Below, piece after piece: positions 7,703-15,439 of a DNA stretch of 22,259 bases. Position numbers and translations under genes: made by a program. Below the pieces are notes generated by a model. It ran no database searches and was not told the DNA's origin. It saw only the letters and a list, made by a program, of their open reading frames with translations. The stretch covers positions 1 through 22,259 of the forward strand of contig JAZNIU010000016.1 in NCBI GenBank assembly GCA_045577655.1, read 5' to 3'. Origin of the DNA: RGIG7450 sp045577655. Its GTDB lineage: Bacteria > Bacillota > Clostridia > RUG12999. How positions within the stretch are numbered: the first letter of the stretch is position 1; every line of letters starts with the position of its first letter.

Positions 7703-9241
7703 ATGGTTTCTAAAATTTTCAGCAGTGGCATTTCCGGCATAGACGGGTTTGCCGTTGAGGTTGAATGTTCTCTTGCTCCGGGGCTCCCCTCTTTTGACAT
7801 TGTCGGTTTACCGGACGCTTCGGTTAAAGAAGCCCGGGAGCGTGTTCTTGCTGCAATAGGAAGCATTGGATACGATTTTCCTGCTGGAAAGGTCACGGTT
7901 AACCTGGCTCCCGGAAATATCCGGAAAGAAGGTGCCGGTTTCGACCTGCCCATAGCACTTTCAATCCTTGTTTGCTCGGGTGCGCTTTCCCAGATTCAGA
8001 CAGACGGCTACATTTTCTTTGGCGAACTTTCTTTAAACGGCGAGCTTCGCCCCCTGCCCGGCGTTTTGCCAATGGTTATTTCCGCACGCGAGCTGGGATT
8101 TAAAAAAATAATACTCCCCGCAAAATGTGCACGGGAAGCTTCGGTTGTAAAAGACGTTTTGGTTTTTGGTGCCGAAAACTTGCAGGAAATCATTCTGCAC
8201 CTCACCGGCACACAGGAAATTTCTCCTGTCCAATATGGTCCTCTCGACTTTGAAGAAACAGCCTTTTCATCTGCCATGGATTTTGCTGATGTAAAAGGAC
8301 AGGATTCTGTTAAGCGTGGTCTTGAAATAGCTGCTGCCGGCGGCCATAACTGTATTATGGCAGGCCCTCCCGGTTCGGGAAAAACAATGCTTGCACAAAG
8401 GCTTCCCTCAATACTTCCCTCAATGTCTTTCGAGGAAGCACTTGAGGTTACAAAAATTCATTCGATAGCAGGATGTCTGCCGGACGGCGTCCCTTTTATG
8501 ACAACCCGCCCTTTCAGAGCACCCCATCACTCGCTTTCGCCCACAAGTCTGACAGGCGGAGGCAGAATTCCCAAGCCCGGCGAGGTAAGTCTTGCCCATA
8601 ACGGCGTTCTTTTCTTAGATGAGTTCCCGGAATTCAGCAGGTCTGCTCTTGAAATTCTGCGTCAGCCTCTTGAAGATATGAAAGTGACTGTTTCAAGAGT
8701 GAATGCAACGGTTACTTATCCCAGCAACTTTATTTTAGTTGCGGCGCTTAATCCTTGTCCTTGTGGTTTTTTTGGCGACCCGTCAAAACACTGCACATGT
8801 TCTCCTGCGCAGATACACAGGTATCTCAGCAAGATAAGCGGACCGCTTCTGGACAGAATAGACATTCAGCTTAATGTTGAAGCGGTAAAATATGAAAATC
8901 TTGCGGACGAAAACAAAGCGGAAAGCTCGGAAGAAATAAGAAAACGTGTTAATGCCGCAAGAAAGCTCCAGCTTGAAAGATATAAAGAAGAGGGCGTTTA
9001 CTGCAATTCCGACCTTTCTTCCGAACAGCTTAAACGCTACTGTCCTCTTGGTGACAACGAAAAATCTGTTCTTGAAGCCGCCTATAAAAAGCTTGGTCTT
9101 TCCGCCAGAGCATACACACGGATTATAAAAGTTGCGCGTACCATTGCCGACCTGGCAGGCGAAGATAAAATAAATTATCTGCATATTGCAGAAGCCATAA
9201 ACTATCGCAGTCTGGACAGAACCTTGCTGCACGTTAAATAA
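7703..9241 (+). CDS. comM: YifB/ComM family Mg-chelatase-like AAA+ ATPase
   Basis: A 512-residue member of the ComM/YifB family, at the normal family length. The N-terminal Lon-protease-like domain (about 1-175, with GLPSFDIVGLPDASVKEA) is followed by a magnesium-chelatase-type AAA+ domain: Walker A GPPGSGKT at 221-228, the insert RPFRAPHHS near 269-277, and Walker B GVLFLDEF at 301-308. A Cys cluster (C352, C354, C364, C366) and the conserved LLDRIDI follow, then the C-terminal helical domain. In naturally competent bacteria ComM is a helicase that helps branch migration during homologous recombination. In Clostridia the role is inferred only. AAAGGTG lies 7 bases before the ATG. The gene converges on sigG. 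Confidence 0.88.
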   Translation: MVSKIFSSGISGIDGFAVEVECSLAPGLPSFDIVGLPDASVKEARERVLAAIGSIGYDFPAGKVTVNLAPGNIRKEGAGFDLPIALSILVCSGALSQIQTDGYIFFGELSLNGELRPLPGVLPMVISARELGFKKIILPAKCAREASVVKDVLVFGAENLQEIILHLTGTQEISPVQYGPLDFEETAFSSAMDFADVKGQDSVKRGLEIAAAGGHNCIMAGPPGSGKTMLAQRLPSILPSMSFEEALEVTKIHSIAGCLPDGVPFMTTRPFRAPHHSLSPTSLTGGGRIPKPGEVSLAHNGVLFLDEFPEFSRSALEILRQPLEDMKVTVSRVNATVTYPSNFILVAALNPCPCGFFGDPSKHCTCSPAQIHRYLSKISGPLLDRIDIQLNVEAVKYENLADENKAESSEEIRKRVNAARKLQLERYKEEGVYCNSDLSSEQLKRYCPLGDNEKSVLEAAYKKLGLSARAYTRIIKVARTIADLAGEDKINYLHIAEAINYRSLDRTLLHVK

Positions 9242-9246
9242 AAAAA

Positions 9247-9271
9247 CCCGGGATGTGTCATCCCGGGTTTT
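9247..9271. terminator. Strong bidirectional terminator between comM-like gene and sigG
   Basis: A perfect 9-bp GC-rich stem, CCCGGGATG with CATCCCGGG, around a 3-base loop, flanked by A6 on the left and TTTT on the right. It can end transcription from both sides, and both adjacent stop codons lie within a few bases. Confidence 0.9.
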
Positions 9272-9277
9272 ATTGTT

Positions 9278-10045
9278 TTACATATTCTTTTTCATATGAC
9301 TTAGTGCCGACTTTTCAAGACGGCTGACCTGTGCCTGAGAGATCCCTATTTCTCTGGCTACCTCCATTTGTGTTCTTCCACGGAAAAACCGCAGATTTAA
9401 AATGTGTTTTTCTCTGTCGCTGAGTTTGTCCATGGCGTGATGGAGAGCAATATTTTCTATCCAGTTCTCGGTGGTACTTTTATTGTCTTTAACCTGGTCC
9501 ATAATATAAACCGCATCTCCGCCATCGTGGTAAACCGGTTCAAAAAGAGATACCGGTTCCTGAATTGCATCAAGCGCAAAAGTTACTTCCTCTCTTGATA
9601 TTTCAAGTTTTTTTGCAATTTCATCAAGCGTGGGCTCCTGTCCCGTTTCCGCTATGAGTTTTTCTTTTATCTGCAAAACTTTATATGCCGTATCTCTTAT
9701 AGACCGGCTGACTCTAATAGGATTGTTGTCCCTTAAATATCGTCTTATTTCTCCGATAATCATAGGAACTGCATAGGTTGAAAACTGAACATTCTGGGAA
9801 GTGTCAAAATTGTCAATGGCTTTAATAAGTCCCACACACCCCACCTGAAAAAGGTCGTCTGCATTCTCTCCGCGTACCGAAAACCGTTTCATCACACTTA
9901 AAACAAGTCTGAGATTGCCGTGGATAAACTCCTCTCTCGCCGCGCTGTCTCCCTGCTTTATTTTTTCAAAAAGCTCCTTTTTTCTTTCGCGGGACAAAAC
10001 AGGTAGTTTAGAAGTGTTAACTCCGCATATTTCAACCTTTTTCAT
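9278..10045 (-). CDS. sigG: RNA polymerase sporulation sigma factor G
   Basis: A 255-residue sigma-70 family factor that directs late forespore gene expression. The N-terminus KVEICGVNTSKLPVL is the signature of sigma G. Region 2 (about 43-106) includes DDLFQVGCVGLIKAIDNFD and FSTYAVPMIIGEIRRYLRD, and the C-terminal region 4 helix-turn-helix reads TQMEVAREIGISQAQVSRLEK. All regions are intact. The start is ATG 10045 with GGAGGTG 6 bases upstream; an in-frame GTG at 10054 lies inside the ribosome binding site. In many Firmicutes sigG follows spoIIGA-sigE; here it stands alone, downstream of a terminated glnN. Its leader folds over the ribosome binding site (separate entry). Its presence argues that the organism can form endospores. 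Confidence 0.93.
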   Translation of the reverse strand: MKKVEICGVNTSKLPVLSRERKKELFEKIKQGDSAAREEFIHGNLRLVLSVMKRFSVRGENADDLFQVGCVGLIKAIDNFDTSQNVQFSTYAVPMIIGEIRRYLRDNNPIRVSRSIRDTAYKVLQIKEKLIAETGQEPTLDEIAKKLEISREEVTFALDAIQEPVSLFEPVYHDGGDAVYIMDQVKDNKSTTENWIENIALHHAMDKLSDREKHILNLRFFRGRTQMEVAREIGISQAQVSRLEKSALSHMKKNM

Positions 10046-10052
10046 TTTGTGC

Positions 10053-10090
10053 ACCTCCGGTAATAATCTTCTGTTATTATTACCGAAGAC
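10053..10090 (-). promoter_or_regulatory. Hairpin sequestering the sigG ribosome binding site
   Basis: CGGTAATAAT (10058-10067) and its exact inverse (10076-10085) flank an 8-base loop. In minus-strand RNA the stem extends a further 4-5 pairs, several of them G-U, so that nearly all of GGAGGUG is paired. This would lower sigG translation. I recall that a leader hairpin dampening sigG translation has been reported in B. subtilis. Confidence 0.75.
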
Positions 10091-10134
10091 AGCGCCCTTT
10101 ACTCTGAATTTTTACCATTTATTTTCGACAAAAG

Positions 10135-10164
10135 AAAATGCTCTGTGTAAAAACAGAGCATTTT
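10135..10164 (-). terminator. Terminator of the asnA-glnN operon
   Basis: A perfect 12-bp stem (10135-10146 with 10153-10164, arm AAAATGCTCTGT) with a 6-base loop. In minus-strand RNA it is followed by more U residues (UUUUCUUUUG). It begins 4 bases after the glnN stop and separates the operon from sigG. Confidence 0.85.
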
Positions 10165-10168
10165 AAAA

Positions 10169-12250
10169 TCATACACTGAATAAAAGTTCGCCGTATGACG
10201 GTACCGGCCAGATTTGCGAATATACAATCATTTCCGCACCGTCTACCGATTCTCTCACCTTTTCCATAGCGGGAATAACCTTTTCCGCAAAGAACCTGGA
10301 AAGAGCCATATAATCTTTAAGACTGTCCTTTTCTTCCATAACCTTTTCAAGCACTTTTATATCGGCGTAAAGCTTTTTACCATAGTCCGCCATCTGCTGG
10401 AGAAGTTCTTTTTCTTCTTTTGCATCAACGCCTGTTTCGTTATAGAGTGAAACAGTTCTTGCCGCTTCTCTTGCAGCCTTGTGAATTGCCGGCAGATAGT
10501 CTCTTTTTGCCATCTCAATCATTGTAAGTGCTTCGATGTTCACTGTCTTGCAATAGTTTTCCAGCAGAATTTCACATCTGGATTTAAGCTCGGACTCCGT
10601 GAACACACCGTGGCGTGTCAGCATATCAACATTCTTTTTGTCAAGAAGTGTGGGTATACAGTCGGGCGTTGTACGAAGATTCAAAAGTCCTCGTTTTTCA
10701 GCTTCTTTCACCCACTCATCAGAATAGTTGTTACCACTGAAAATAATGCGTTTGTGCGCTTTTATGGTGTCTTTTATAAGAAGTGAAAGTTCTTTGTTAA
10801 AATCTTCCGCTTTTTCAAGACGGTCAGCAAACTGTCTGAGCGACTCGGCTACCGAAGAGTTGAGCATGATGTTTGCGCTGGAAATTGAGTTTGAAGAGCC
10901 CAGCATTCTGAACTCAAATTTGTTTCCTGTGAAAGCAAGGGGCGAAGTTCTGTTTCTGTCAGTTGTATCAACAGGGATTTTGGGAAGCAGGTCAACGCCT
11001 ATTTCCATATATTTTTTACCGTGTTTTTCATATTTTTCGCCTTTTTCGATAGACTCAATAAGCTCGGTCAAATCGTCTCCGAGGAAAATGGATATAATCG
11101 CCGGAGGTGCTTCGTCGCCGCCAAGTCTTAAATCGTTGCCGGCAGTGGCCGCCGAAGTTCTGAGCAGATCCTGATAGTCGTCTGCGGCTTTAAGTACTGC
11201 ACAAAGGAAAAGCAGAAACTGTGCATTGTCTTCGGGAGAATCGCCAGGGTCAAGCAGATTGCCCACTTTTCTTGCAGAAAGAGACCAATTGTTGTGTTTG
11301 CCGCTTCCGTTTACGCCCGCAAAAGGTTTTTCGTGGAGCAGACACACAAGCCCGTGTTTCTCTGCAATTTTCTTCATAACCTCCATAGTAATCTGGTTGT
11401 GGTCGGAAGAAATGTTAACGGTTGCAAAAATAGGTGCAAGCTCGTGCTGAGCAGGAGCTGCCTCGTTGTGTTTTGTCTTTGCAAGAACGCCGAGTTTCCA
11501 GAGTTCTTCGTCCAGCTCTTTCATATATTCAGCAACTCTTGTTTTGATGCTACCGAAATAGTGGTCGTCCATTTCCTGACCTTTCGGAGGTTTTGCGCCA
11601 AACAGAGTTCTGCCCGTGTATATAAGGTCTTTACGTTTATTGTAAAGCTTTTTGTCAATTAAGAAATATTCCTGTTCGGGACCAACCTGCGGAACAACCC
11701 TTGAAGTTGTTTTGCCAAACAGAGCAAGCACACGTTTTGCCTGTTTATCCACAGCATCCATAGAACGCAGAAGCGGAGTTTTCTTGTCAAGTGCTTCCCC
11801 GTTATGAGAACAGAAGATTGTCGGTATGTAGAGTGTTTTGTCTTTTATAAATGCATAGGACGAAGGGTCCCACGCGGTATATCCTCTTGCTTCAAAAGTA
11901 GCTCTGAGTCCTCCTGACGGAAAACTTGAAGCATCCGATTCGCCTTTCACAAGCTCTTTGCCGGAAAACTCCATGATAACATGGCCTTCCCCGTCAGGCA
12001 CAATGAAACTGTCGTGCTTTTCGGCAGTTATGCCTGTCATAGGCTGGAACCAGTGACTGTAATGTGTAACACCTTTTTCAATCGCCCAGTTTTTCATTGC
12101 TTCTGCAATTTCCGGTGCAAGTGCTTTGTCAAGCGGTGCCGCTTTTTCAATTGTACGGTGCAAAGATTTATAAATTTCTTCCGGAAGTCTTTCTTTCATA
12201 ACATCATTGTTAAAAACCATACTTCCAAAAATTTCCGGTATGCTTTTCAT
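10169..12250 (-). CDS. glnN: Glutamine synthetase type III (GlnN)
   Basis: A 693-residue type III glutamine synthetase, the long form found mainly in Bacteroidota, Firmicutes and cyanobacteria. It makes glutamine from glutamate, ammonia and ATP. The start MKSIPEIFGSMVFNNDVM and the FPSGGLRATFEARGYTAWDP block are typical of GSIII. The metal- and glutamate-binding motif GPEQEYFL is at about 190-197, and KHNEAAPAQHE and GVNGSGKHNNWS lie further on. I place the start at ATG 12250 with AAAGG upstream; the open frame extends 22 codons further but those overlap the end of asnA. The gap to asnA is 19 bases, so the two are co-transcribed. Together they turn ammonia into asparagine and glutamine. Confidence 0.95.
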   Translation of the reverse strand: MKSIPEIFGSMVFNNDVMKERLPEEIYKSLHRTIEKAAPLDKALAPEIAEAMKNWAIEKGVTHYSHWFQPMTGITAEKHDSFIVPDGEGHVIMEFSGKELVKGESDASSFPSGGLRATFEARGYTAWDPSSYAFIKDKTLYIPTIFCSHNGEALDKKTPLLRSMDAVDKQAKRVLALFGKTTSRVVPQVGPEQEYFLIDKKLYNKRKDLIYTGRTLFGAKPPKGQEMDDHYFGSIKTRVAEYMKELDEELWKLGVLAKTKHNEAAPAQHELAPIFATVNISSDHNQITMEVMKKIAEKHGLVCLLHEKPFAGVNGSGKHNNWSLSARKVGNLLDPGDSPEDNAQFLLFLCAVLKAADDYQDLLRTSAATAGNDLRLGGDEAPPAIISIFLGDDLTELIESIEKGEKYEKHGKKYMEIGVDLLPKIPVDTTDRNRTSPLAFTGNKFEFRMLGSSNSISSANIMLNSSVAESLRQFADRLEKAEDFNKELSLLIKDTIKAHKRIIFSGNNYSDEWVKEAEKRGLLNLRTTPDCIPTLLDKKNVDMLTRHGVFTESELKSRCEILLENYCKTVNIEALTMIEMAKRDYLPAIHKAAREAARTVSLYNETGVDAKEEKELLQQMADYGKKLYADIKVLEKVMEEKDSLKDYMALSRFFAEKVIPAMEKVRESVDGAEMIVYSQIWPVPSYGELLFSV

Positions 12251-12269
12251 ATTTTCACAACCTTTCTGT

Positions 12270-13277
12270 CTACAAGAGCATAATTCCTGCTTCACTGCAT
12301 TTACTGATTGTTTCATCGTCCCATAAAGAAACCTGAACCTCGCCTATGTGCGCTTTGCCCAGGATAAGCATTGAAAGCCTTGACTGACCTATTCCGCCGC
12401 CTATTGTAAGCGGAAGCTCTCCCGCCAGGAGTTTTTTATGGAACTCAAGGTTTCGTCTGTCTTCACAACCCGCTTTTGTAAGCTGCTCATCAAGCGCCTT
12501 TTCATCAACGCGTATTCCCATACTGGAAATTTCAAACGCCTGCCCCAAAACATCGTTCCAGAACATTATGTCGCCGTTTAATTCCCAGTCGTCATAGTCG
12601 GGAGCTCTGTTGTCGTGCGGTTTGCCGTTTGACAGTTTACAGCCAATTTTCATAATAAACGCTGTTTTATGTTCTTTAAGATACGCATTTTCTCTTTCCT
12701 TTGCCGTCATATCGGGGTAAAGGTCCAAAAGCTCCTGGGAGGTCACAAAAGAAACCTCTCTTTTGATTTCGCTGCTCACCTGCGGATAACGTTCTTTTAT
12801 TGCATCAAGAGTATCACAGATTGCGCCCACAATGTCGCTTACCGTCTGTTTAAGATAATCTACCGTTCTGTCTTCTCTTGTTATAACCTTCTCCCAGTCC
12901 CACTGGTCAACATAAACAGAATGTATATTGTCAAGCTCCTCGTCACGTCTTATGGCGTTCATATCAGTGTAAAGCCCTTTACCGGGACGAAAATCATACT
13001 TGCCTAAAGCCATCCTTTTCCACTTTGCAAGCGAATGAACCACCTCGGCATTTTTCTTTGTGTCGGGAATATCAAAAGAAACCGGTCTTTCAACCCCGCT
13101 TAAATTGTCGTTCATTCCTGTGTCAGGGTCAACAAACAAGGGGGCGGAAACTCTTTTGAGATTGAGTTTTTCTGCCAGATTATCTTCAAATATTCTTTTA
13201 AGCTTTCCAATAGCTATTTGTGTATCAAATAAATTAAGCGACGACTTATATCCTGCCGGCACCCTCGTTTTACTCAT
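12270..13277 (-). CDS. asnA: Aspartate-ammonia ligase (asparagine synthetase A)
   Basis: A 335-residue AsnA, full length, related to class II aminoacyl-tRNA synthetases. It makes asparagine from aspartate, ammonia and ATP, with AMP and pyrophosphate as products. Visible family blocks are the N-terminal YKSSLNLFDTQIAIGKLK, VSAPLFVDPDTGMNDNLSG, RRDEELDNIHSVYVDQWDWEK, and the C-terminal GGGIGQSRLSMLIL, a motif-3-like ATP-binding segment. The start ATG 13277 follows AGGAGAG. It is the first gene of an operon with glnN, driven by a consensus promoter, which suggests coordinated ammonia assimilation. Confidence 0.95.
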   Translation of the reverse strand: MSKTRVPAGYKSSLNLFDTQIAIGKLKRIFEDNLAEKLNLKRVSAPLFVDPDTGMNDNLSGVERPVSFDIPDTKKNAEVVHSLAKWKRMALGKYDFRPGKGLYTDMNAIRRDEELDNIHSVYVDQWDWEKVITREDRTVDYLKQTVSDIVGAICDTLDAIKERYPQVSSEIKREVSFVTSQELLDLYPDMTAKERENAYLKEHKTAFIMKIGCKLSNGKPHDNRAPDYDDWELNGDIMFWNDVLGQAFEISSMGIRVDEKALDEQLTKAGCEDRRNLEFHKKLLAGELPLTIGGGIGQSRLSMLILGKAHIGEVQVSLWDDETISKCSEAGIMLL

Positions 13278-13312
13278 AACACATCTCTCCTATAGGCATA
13301 GAATAATAATTT

Positions 13313-13341
13313 ATTATATTATAAAAATACATATATGTCAA
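13313..13341 (-). promoter_or_regulatory. Promoter of asnA-glnN
   Basis: Minus-strand TTGACA (13336-13341), 17-base spacer, TATAAT (13313-13318), an exact consensus. The leader is short (about 30 bases) and shows no T-box or riboswitch. Confidence 0.8.
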
Positions 13342-13424
13342 GCATTTGATTGTGATGATATCTTCTGATAGAAATAGTTGTCAACCGCCAAAAAACCGTC
13401 TGAAAAATTTTTTTAGAAAAACTA

Positions 13425-13453
13425 TTGACATTTTATAGAATATATGTTAGAAT
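13425..13453 (+). promoter_or_regulatory. Promoter of the two-gene unknown operon
   Basis: TTGACA (13425-13430), 17-base spacer, TAGAAT (13448-13453). The -10 lies within a 12-bp palindrome TTAGAATTCTAA (13447-13458), and the heptamer/hexamer (A)TAGAAT recurs at 13435, 13448 and 13459, which could be a regulator site. Confidence 0.7.
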
Positions 13454-13479
13454 TCTAATAGAATTAGGAGGAGGTAAAA

Positions 13480-13812
13480 ATGAACTACGAGAAAATTATT
13501 ATTGAATTACTTGGCAGAATACAGTCTTTGGAAGAAAGAGTGGACGCTCTGGAAGGTGGGAAAAAAACTGACTTTCAAATTTCAACAGGGGACATCCGTG
13601 ATTATATTGTGAACCAGAAAGATATTGCAAAAAAAGCTGGAAAGTCTTCCATTATACTTGTTGCAAGAGAAATACATAAAGAGCTGAATTTGAAAAGCAG
13701 ATTTCCTATGGTATGTAACGCCATGCGCCAGTGCATGAAGCCAGGAGATATAATTTTGTTTCAGCCGCCAAAAGGCTACTCTTCCACACTTGAAATTCAG
13801 TATAAAATATAA
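13480..13812 (+). CDS. Small protein of unknown function with N-terminal coiled coil
   Basis: A 110-residue protein. Residues 1-25 have a leucine heptad pattern (IIIELLGRIQSLEERVDALEG), a short coiled coil likely to drive oligomerisation. After a linker, residues 35-110 form a compact domain (DIRDYIVNQKDIAKKAGKSS, VAREIHKEL, RFPMVCNAMRQCM, YSSTLEIQY) that reads like a winged-helix fold: helices, a recognition-helix-like segment with VCNAM, then a beta hairpin. I do not recognise a named family and do not assign a function; DNA binding is a guess. The ribosome binding site AGGAGGAGGT is very strong. A 108-residue unknown protein follows after 17 bases, so the two form an operon. Confidence 0.75.
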   Translation: MNYEKIIIELLGRIQSLEERVDALEGGKKTDFQISTGDIRDYIVNQKDIAKKAGKSSIILVAREIHKELNLKSRFPMVCNAMRQCMKPGDIILFQPPKGYSSTLEIQYKI

Positions 13813-13829
13813 CCTAAGGAGGCAGAAAA

Positions 13830-14156
13830 ATGTTTTTTAAAAAGAAATTTTCATGGGACACTATTGTCAAAGAATACTCCAAAAACCCTAGGGATGTTAA
13901 AACTGTTCCGCTGAAAACTGATGGTAGATGGTTTTTTGTTTCTGTTCAGGACAGAGATGTCTACATAACTAATGCAAAAAACCACTCTGTCAGTTCAAAA
14001 ATCAGCCAACCAAGAAAGCTGGACAAAGAAAATTTTAACACCATGCTTTCACTTTACAACAAACGAAAAAAAGGCGAACCGGTATCAAAAACAGCGGCAA
14101 ATACAACGCAAAACCAAGTTTATTGGTACGGAATATTTGCAGATATGGGTATATAA
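13830..14156 (+). CDS. Small basic protein of unknown function
   Basis: A 108-residue, Lys-rich soluble protein (MFFKKKFSWDTIVKEYSKNP) with no membrane segment and no motif I recognise. A middle part with alternating hydrophobic residues (RWFFVSVQDRDVYITNA) suggests beta strands, and the C-terminus ends in aromatic residues (VYWYGIFADMGI). AAGGAGG precedes the ATG. It is the second gene of an operon with the coiled-coil protein and ends shortly before a strong terminator. The partnership suggests a joint role, which the sequence does not reveal. Confidence 0.72.
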   Translation: MFFKKKFSWDTIVKEYSKNPRDVKTVPLKTDGRWFFVSVQDRDVYITNAKNHSVSSKISQPRKLDKENFNTMLSLYNKRKKGEPVSKTAANTTQNQVYWYGIFADMGI

Positions 14157-14170
14157 CCCTCTCTACTGCA

Positions 14171-14211
14171 ACAAAACCACATCACAAAGTTGTGATGTGG
14201 TTTTGTTTTTT
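14171..14211 (+). terminator. Strong terminator of the unknown two-gene operon
   Basis: A 17-bp perfect inverted repeat (14171-14187 with 14190-14206) followed by a T run to 14211. It overlaps the stop codon of the converging gene at 14210, so any leftward transcript must cross it as well. Confidence 0.88.
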
Positions 14212-14941
14212 ATATATTATCCAGCTTTTTTTCTTTTTGCTCAAACTCGCCGTTTAAAAGGCGGCTCGTCTGAAAAAGGATATCTTTGGGAACTTCCATA
14301 GGTTTGCCGGCGTTGCGGTAATCAAAACTATCAACAAAATTTTTAATGTAGCTGTGATGTTCAGCTACACGTTTTTTCTGGTGTTCGGCAACCGGCATAA
14401 AATATTTTTTAAAATCGCCCTCCGACAATTCCTCTTTTGCTTTTTTTGCAAGCATTATAAAATGCTCCATACAAAATCCGTCTGTATTTAAAATTTTCTC
14501 CAAAAAATCTTGGTCTTTTTTCAAAAGGTAGATATAGTTGTCTATATATCTTGCAAAGGTGTTTTCTATTCTTTCGCAGATAACACAAGAATCCCCGATT
14601 TCTTCAAGTGACGACACAAAGTTTTCTATCCCATCATCTTTTTTAAAAAACCCCTTTTTATCGGATAAACGGACGTCCATAATCTCTTCAATCTCGGCAA
14701 GATGAGTGTCAAAAACCAGTGCCAGAGCAAGCGCCTTGCTTTCTGCATTAAGCTCTGCAATATGCTTTTTGCAAAACCCTTTTTTATTGGTGAGTTCTCT
14801 GAAATCGGGTTCCATCATAGCGGGCCCGACTGCATATTTAACCTCACTACGCTCAAGGTCTTTTTTCATCTCGCACAGAGGACAAAAACACTGTTTCTCC
14901 AAAGCTTCATTTATAGGTATTGTGTAAATTGTTTCTTTCAT
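14210..14941 (-). CDS. Cys/His-rich protein, DUF6062-like
   Basis: A 243-residue protein starting MKETIYTIPINEALE, which I associate with the uncharacterised DUF6062 family of Clostridia. It carries two similar halves: CPLC (C20, C23) followed by GFCKKH (C57, H60), and CVIC (C119, C122) followed by GFCMEH (C157, H160). Spacing between the paired motifs is nearly the same (34 and 35 residues), which points to an internal duplication with two CCCH-type metal sites. No signal peptide or membrane segment is seen. The start at ATG 14941 has TTGGAG 7 bases upstream; an ATG two codons earlier is too close to it. It is transcribed alone. The function is unknown; a zinc- or iron-sulfur-binding role is inference. 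Confidence 0.78.
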   Translation of the reverse strand: MKETIYTIPINEALEKQCFCPLCEMKKDLERSEVKYAVGPAMMEPDFRELTNKKGFCKKHIAELNAESKALALALVFDTHLAEIEEIMDVRLSDKKGFFKKDDGIENFVSSLEEIGDSCVICERIENTFARYIDNYIYLLKKDQDFLEKILNTDGFCMEHFIMLAKKAKEELSEGDFKKYFMPVAEHQKKRVAEHHSYIKNFVDSFDYRNAGKPMEVPKDILFQTSRLLNGEFEQKEKKLDNI

Positions 14942-14993
14942 AATCATTCTCCAATCAGATGCGGGCAGTTCACGAATCGCCCCTGCAATTTTA

Positions 14994-15022
14994 ATTATAT
15001 CATTACGGGAGAAATAGTTCAA
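14994..15022 (-). promoter_or_regulatory. Promoter of the DUF6062-like gene
   Basis: Minus-strand TTGAAC (15017-15022), 17-base spacer, TATAAT (14994-14999), about 50 bases before the start codon. Confidence 0.65.
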
Positions 15023-15044
15023 TAGACGATATGCAGAAAAATAT

Positions 15045-15383
15045 TTATGAAATCGTTTCCTTTAAAATGTTATTTTGGATATATTGCGCTTTTGTCAGAT
15101 AATCCTTTTCATCTCTGATTATATGTTCATAATATCCCCGCTGCCATATTTTTTTGTTAAACGATTGGTATTTCTTATCATTGACATTTTTAATGAATTC
15201 GTTTGTTGTCATTGTTTTAAACCAACCCACAATATCACGTAGGGGCGACCCTGTGTGGTCGCCCCTACAATTTCACCGAACAATTTTTGTCTGTTATGTG
15301 TGCAAATTGTTATAAAATAATAACCATCTGCGGAATAATCGAAATTTTTCAACCGCAGGTTTTCGTTTTGGCAATTCTGACAT
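15045..15383 (-). pseudogene. Remnant of a REP-associated tyrosine transposase (RAYT, IS200-like)
   Basis: Pieces of a TnpA_REP-type Y1 transposase in more than one frame. The start MSELPKRK (from ATG 15383) is in one frame; the following NLRLKNFDYSADGYYFITIC and THNRQKLFGEIVGATTQG are in another; and the C-terminal part IVGWFKTMTTNEF ... KKIWQRGYYEHIIRDEKDYL (about 15230 down to 15045) is in a different frame from that N-terminal part. The central part with the HUH histidines, normally about 70 residues or more, is missing, so no active enzyme can be made. A REP-like palindrome lies at the deletion point. RAYTs are single-copy housekeeping-like transposases linked to REP sequences. This one is degenerate and marks the left border of the XRE modules. 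Confidence 0.85.
15239..15268. repeat. REP-like palindrome inside the transposase remnant
   Basis: A perfect 12-bp inverted repeat GTAGGGGCGACC / GGTCGCCCCTAC with a 6-base loop (CTGTGT). GC-rich palindromes of this type occur as dispersed repeats in many bacterial genomes and accompany RAYT genes. It is the only copy in the window. Confidence 0.8.
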
Positions 15384-15402
15384 ATTACCACAACCTTTCT
15401 CT

Positions 15403-15431
15403 TAAAAAATCCGCATCAGATTGATGCGAAT
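15403..15431 (-). terminator. Terminator of the first XRE gene; hairpin repeat copy 1
   Basis: TCCGCATCA GAT TGATGCG hairpin with flanking pairs, followed on the minus strand by U6. It lies 9 bases after the XRE stop at 15440. The same hairpin occurs at 16033-16053 and 16604-16628. Confidence 0.82.
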
Positions 15432-15439
15432 TTCCTTAA

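Noticed and set aside
8783..9232. Open frame of 149 codons opposite the comM-like gene
   Set aside because: It is antisense to the conserved part of an intact AAA ATPase, with no ribosome binding site and a composition expected of a shadow frame.
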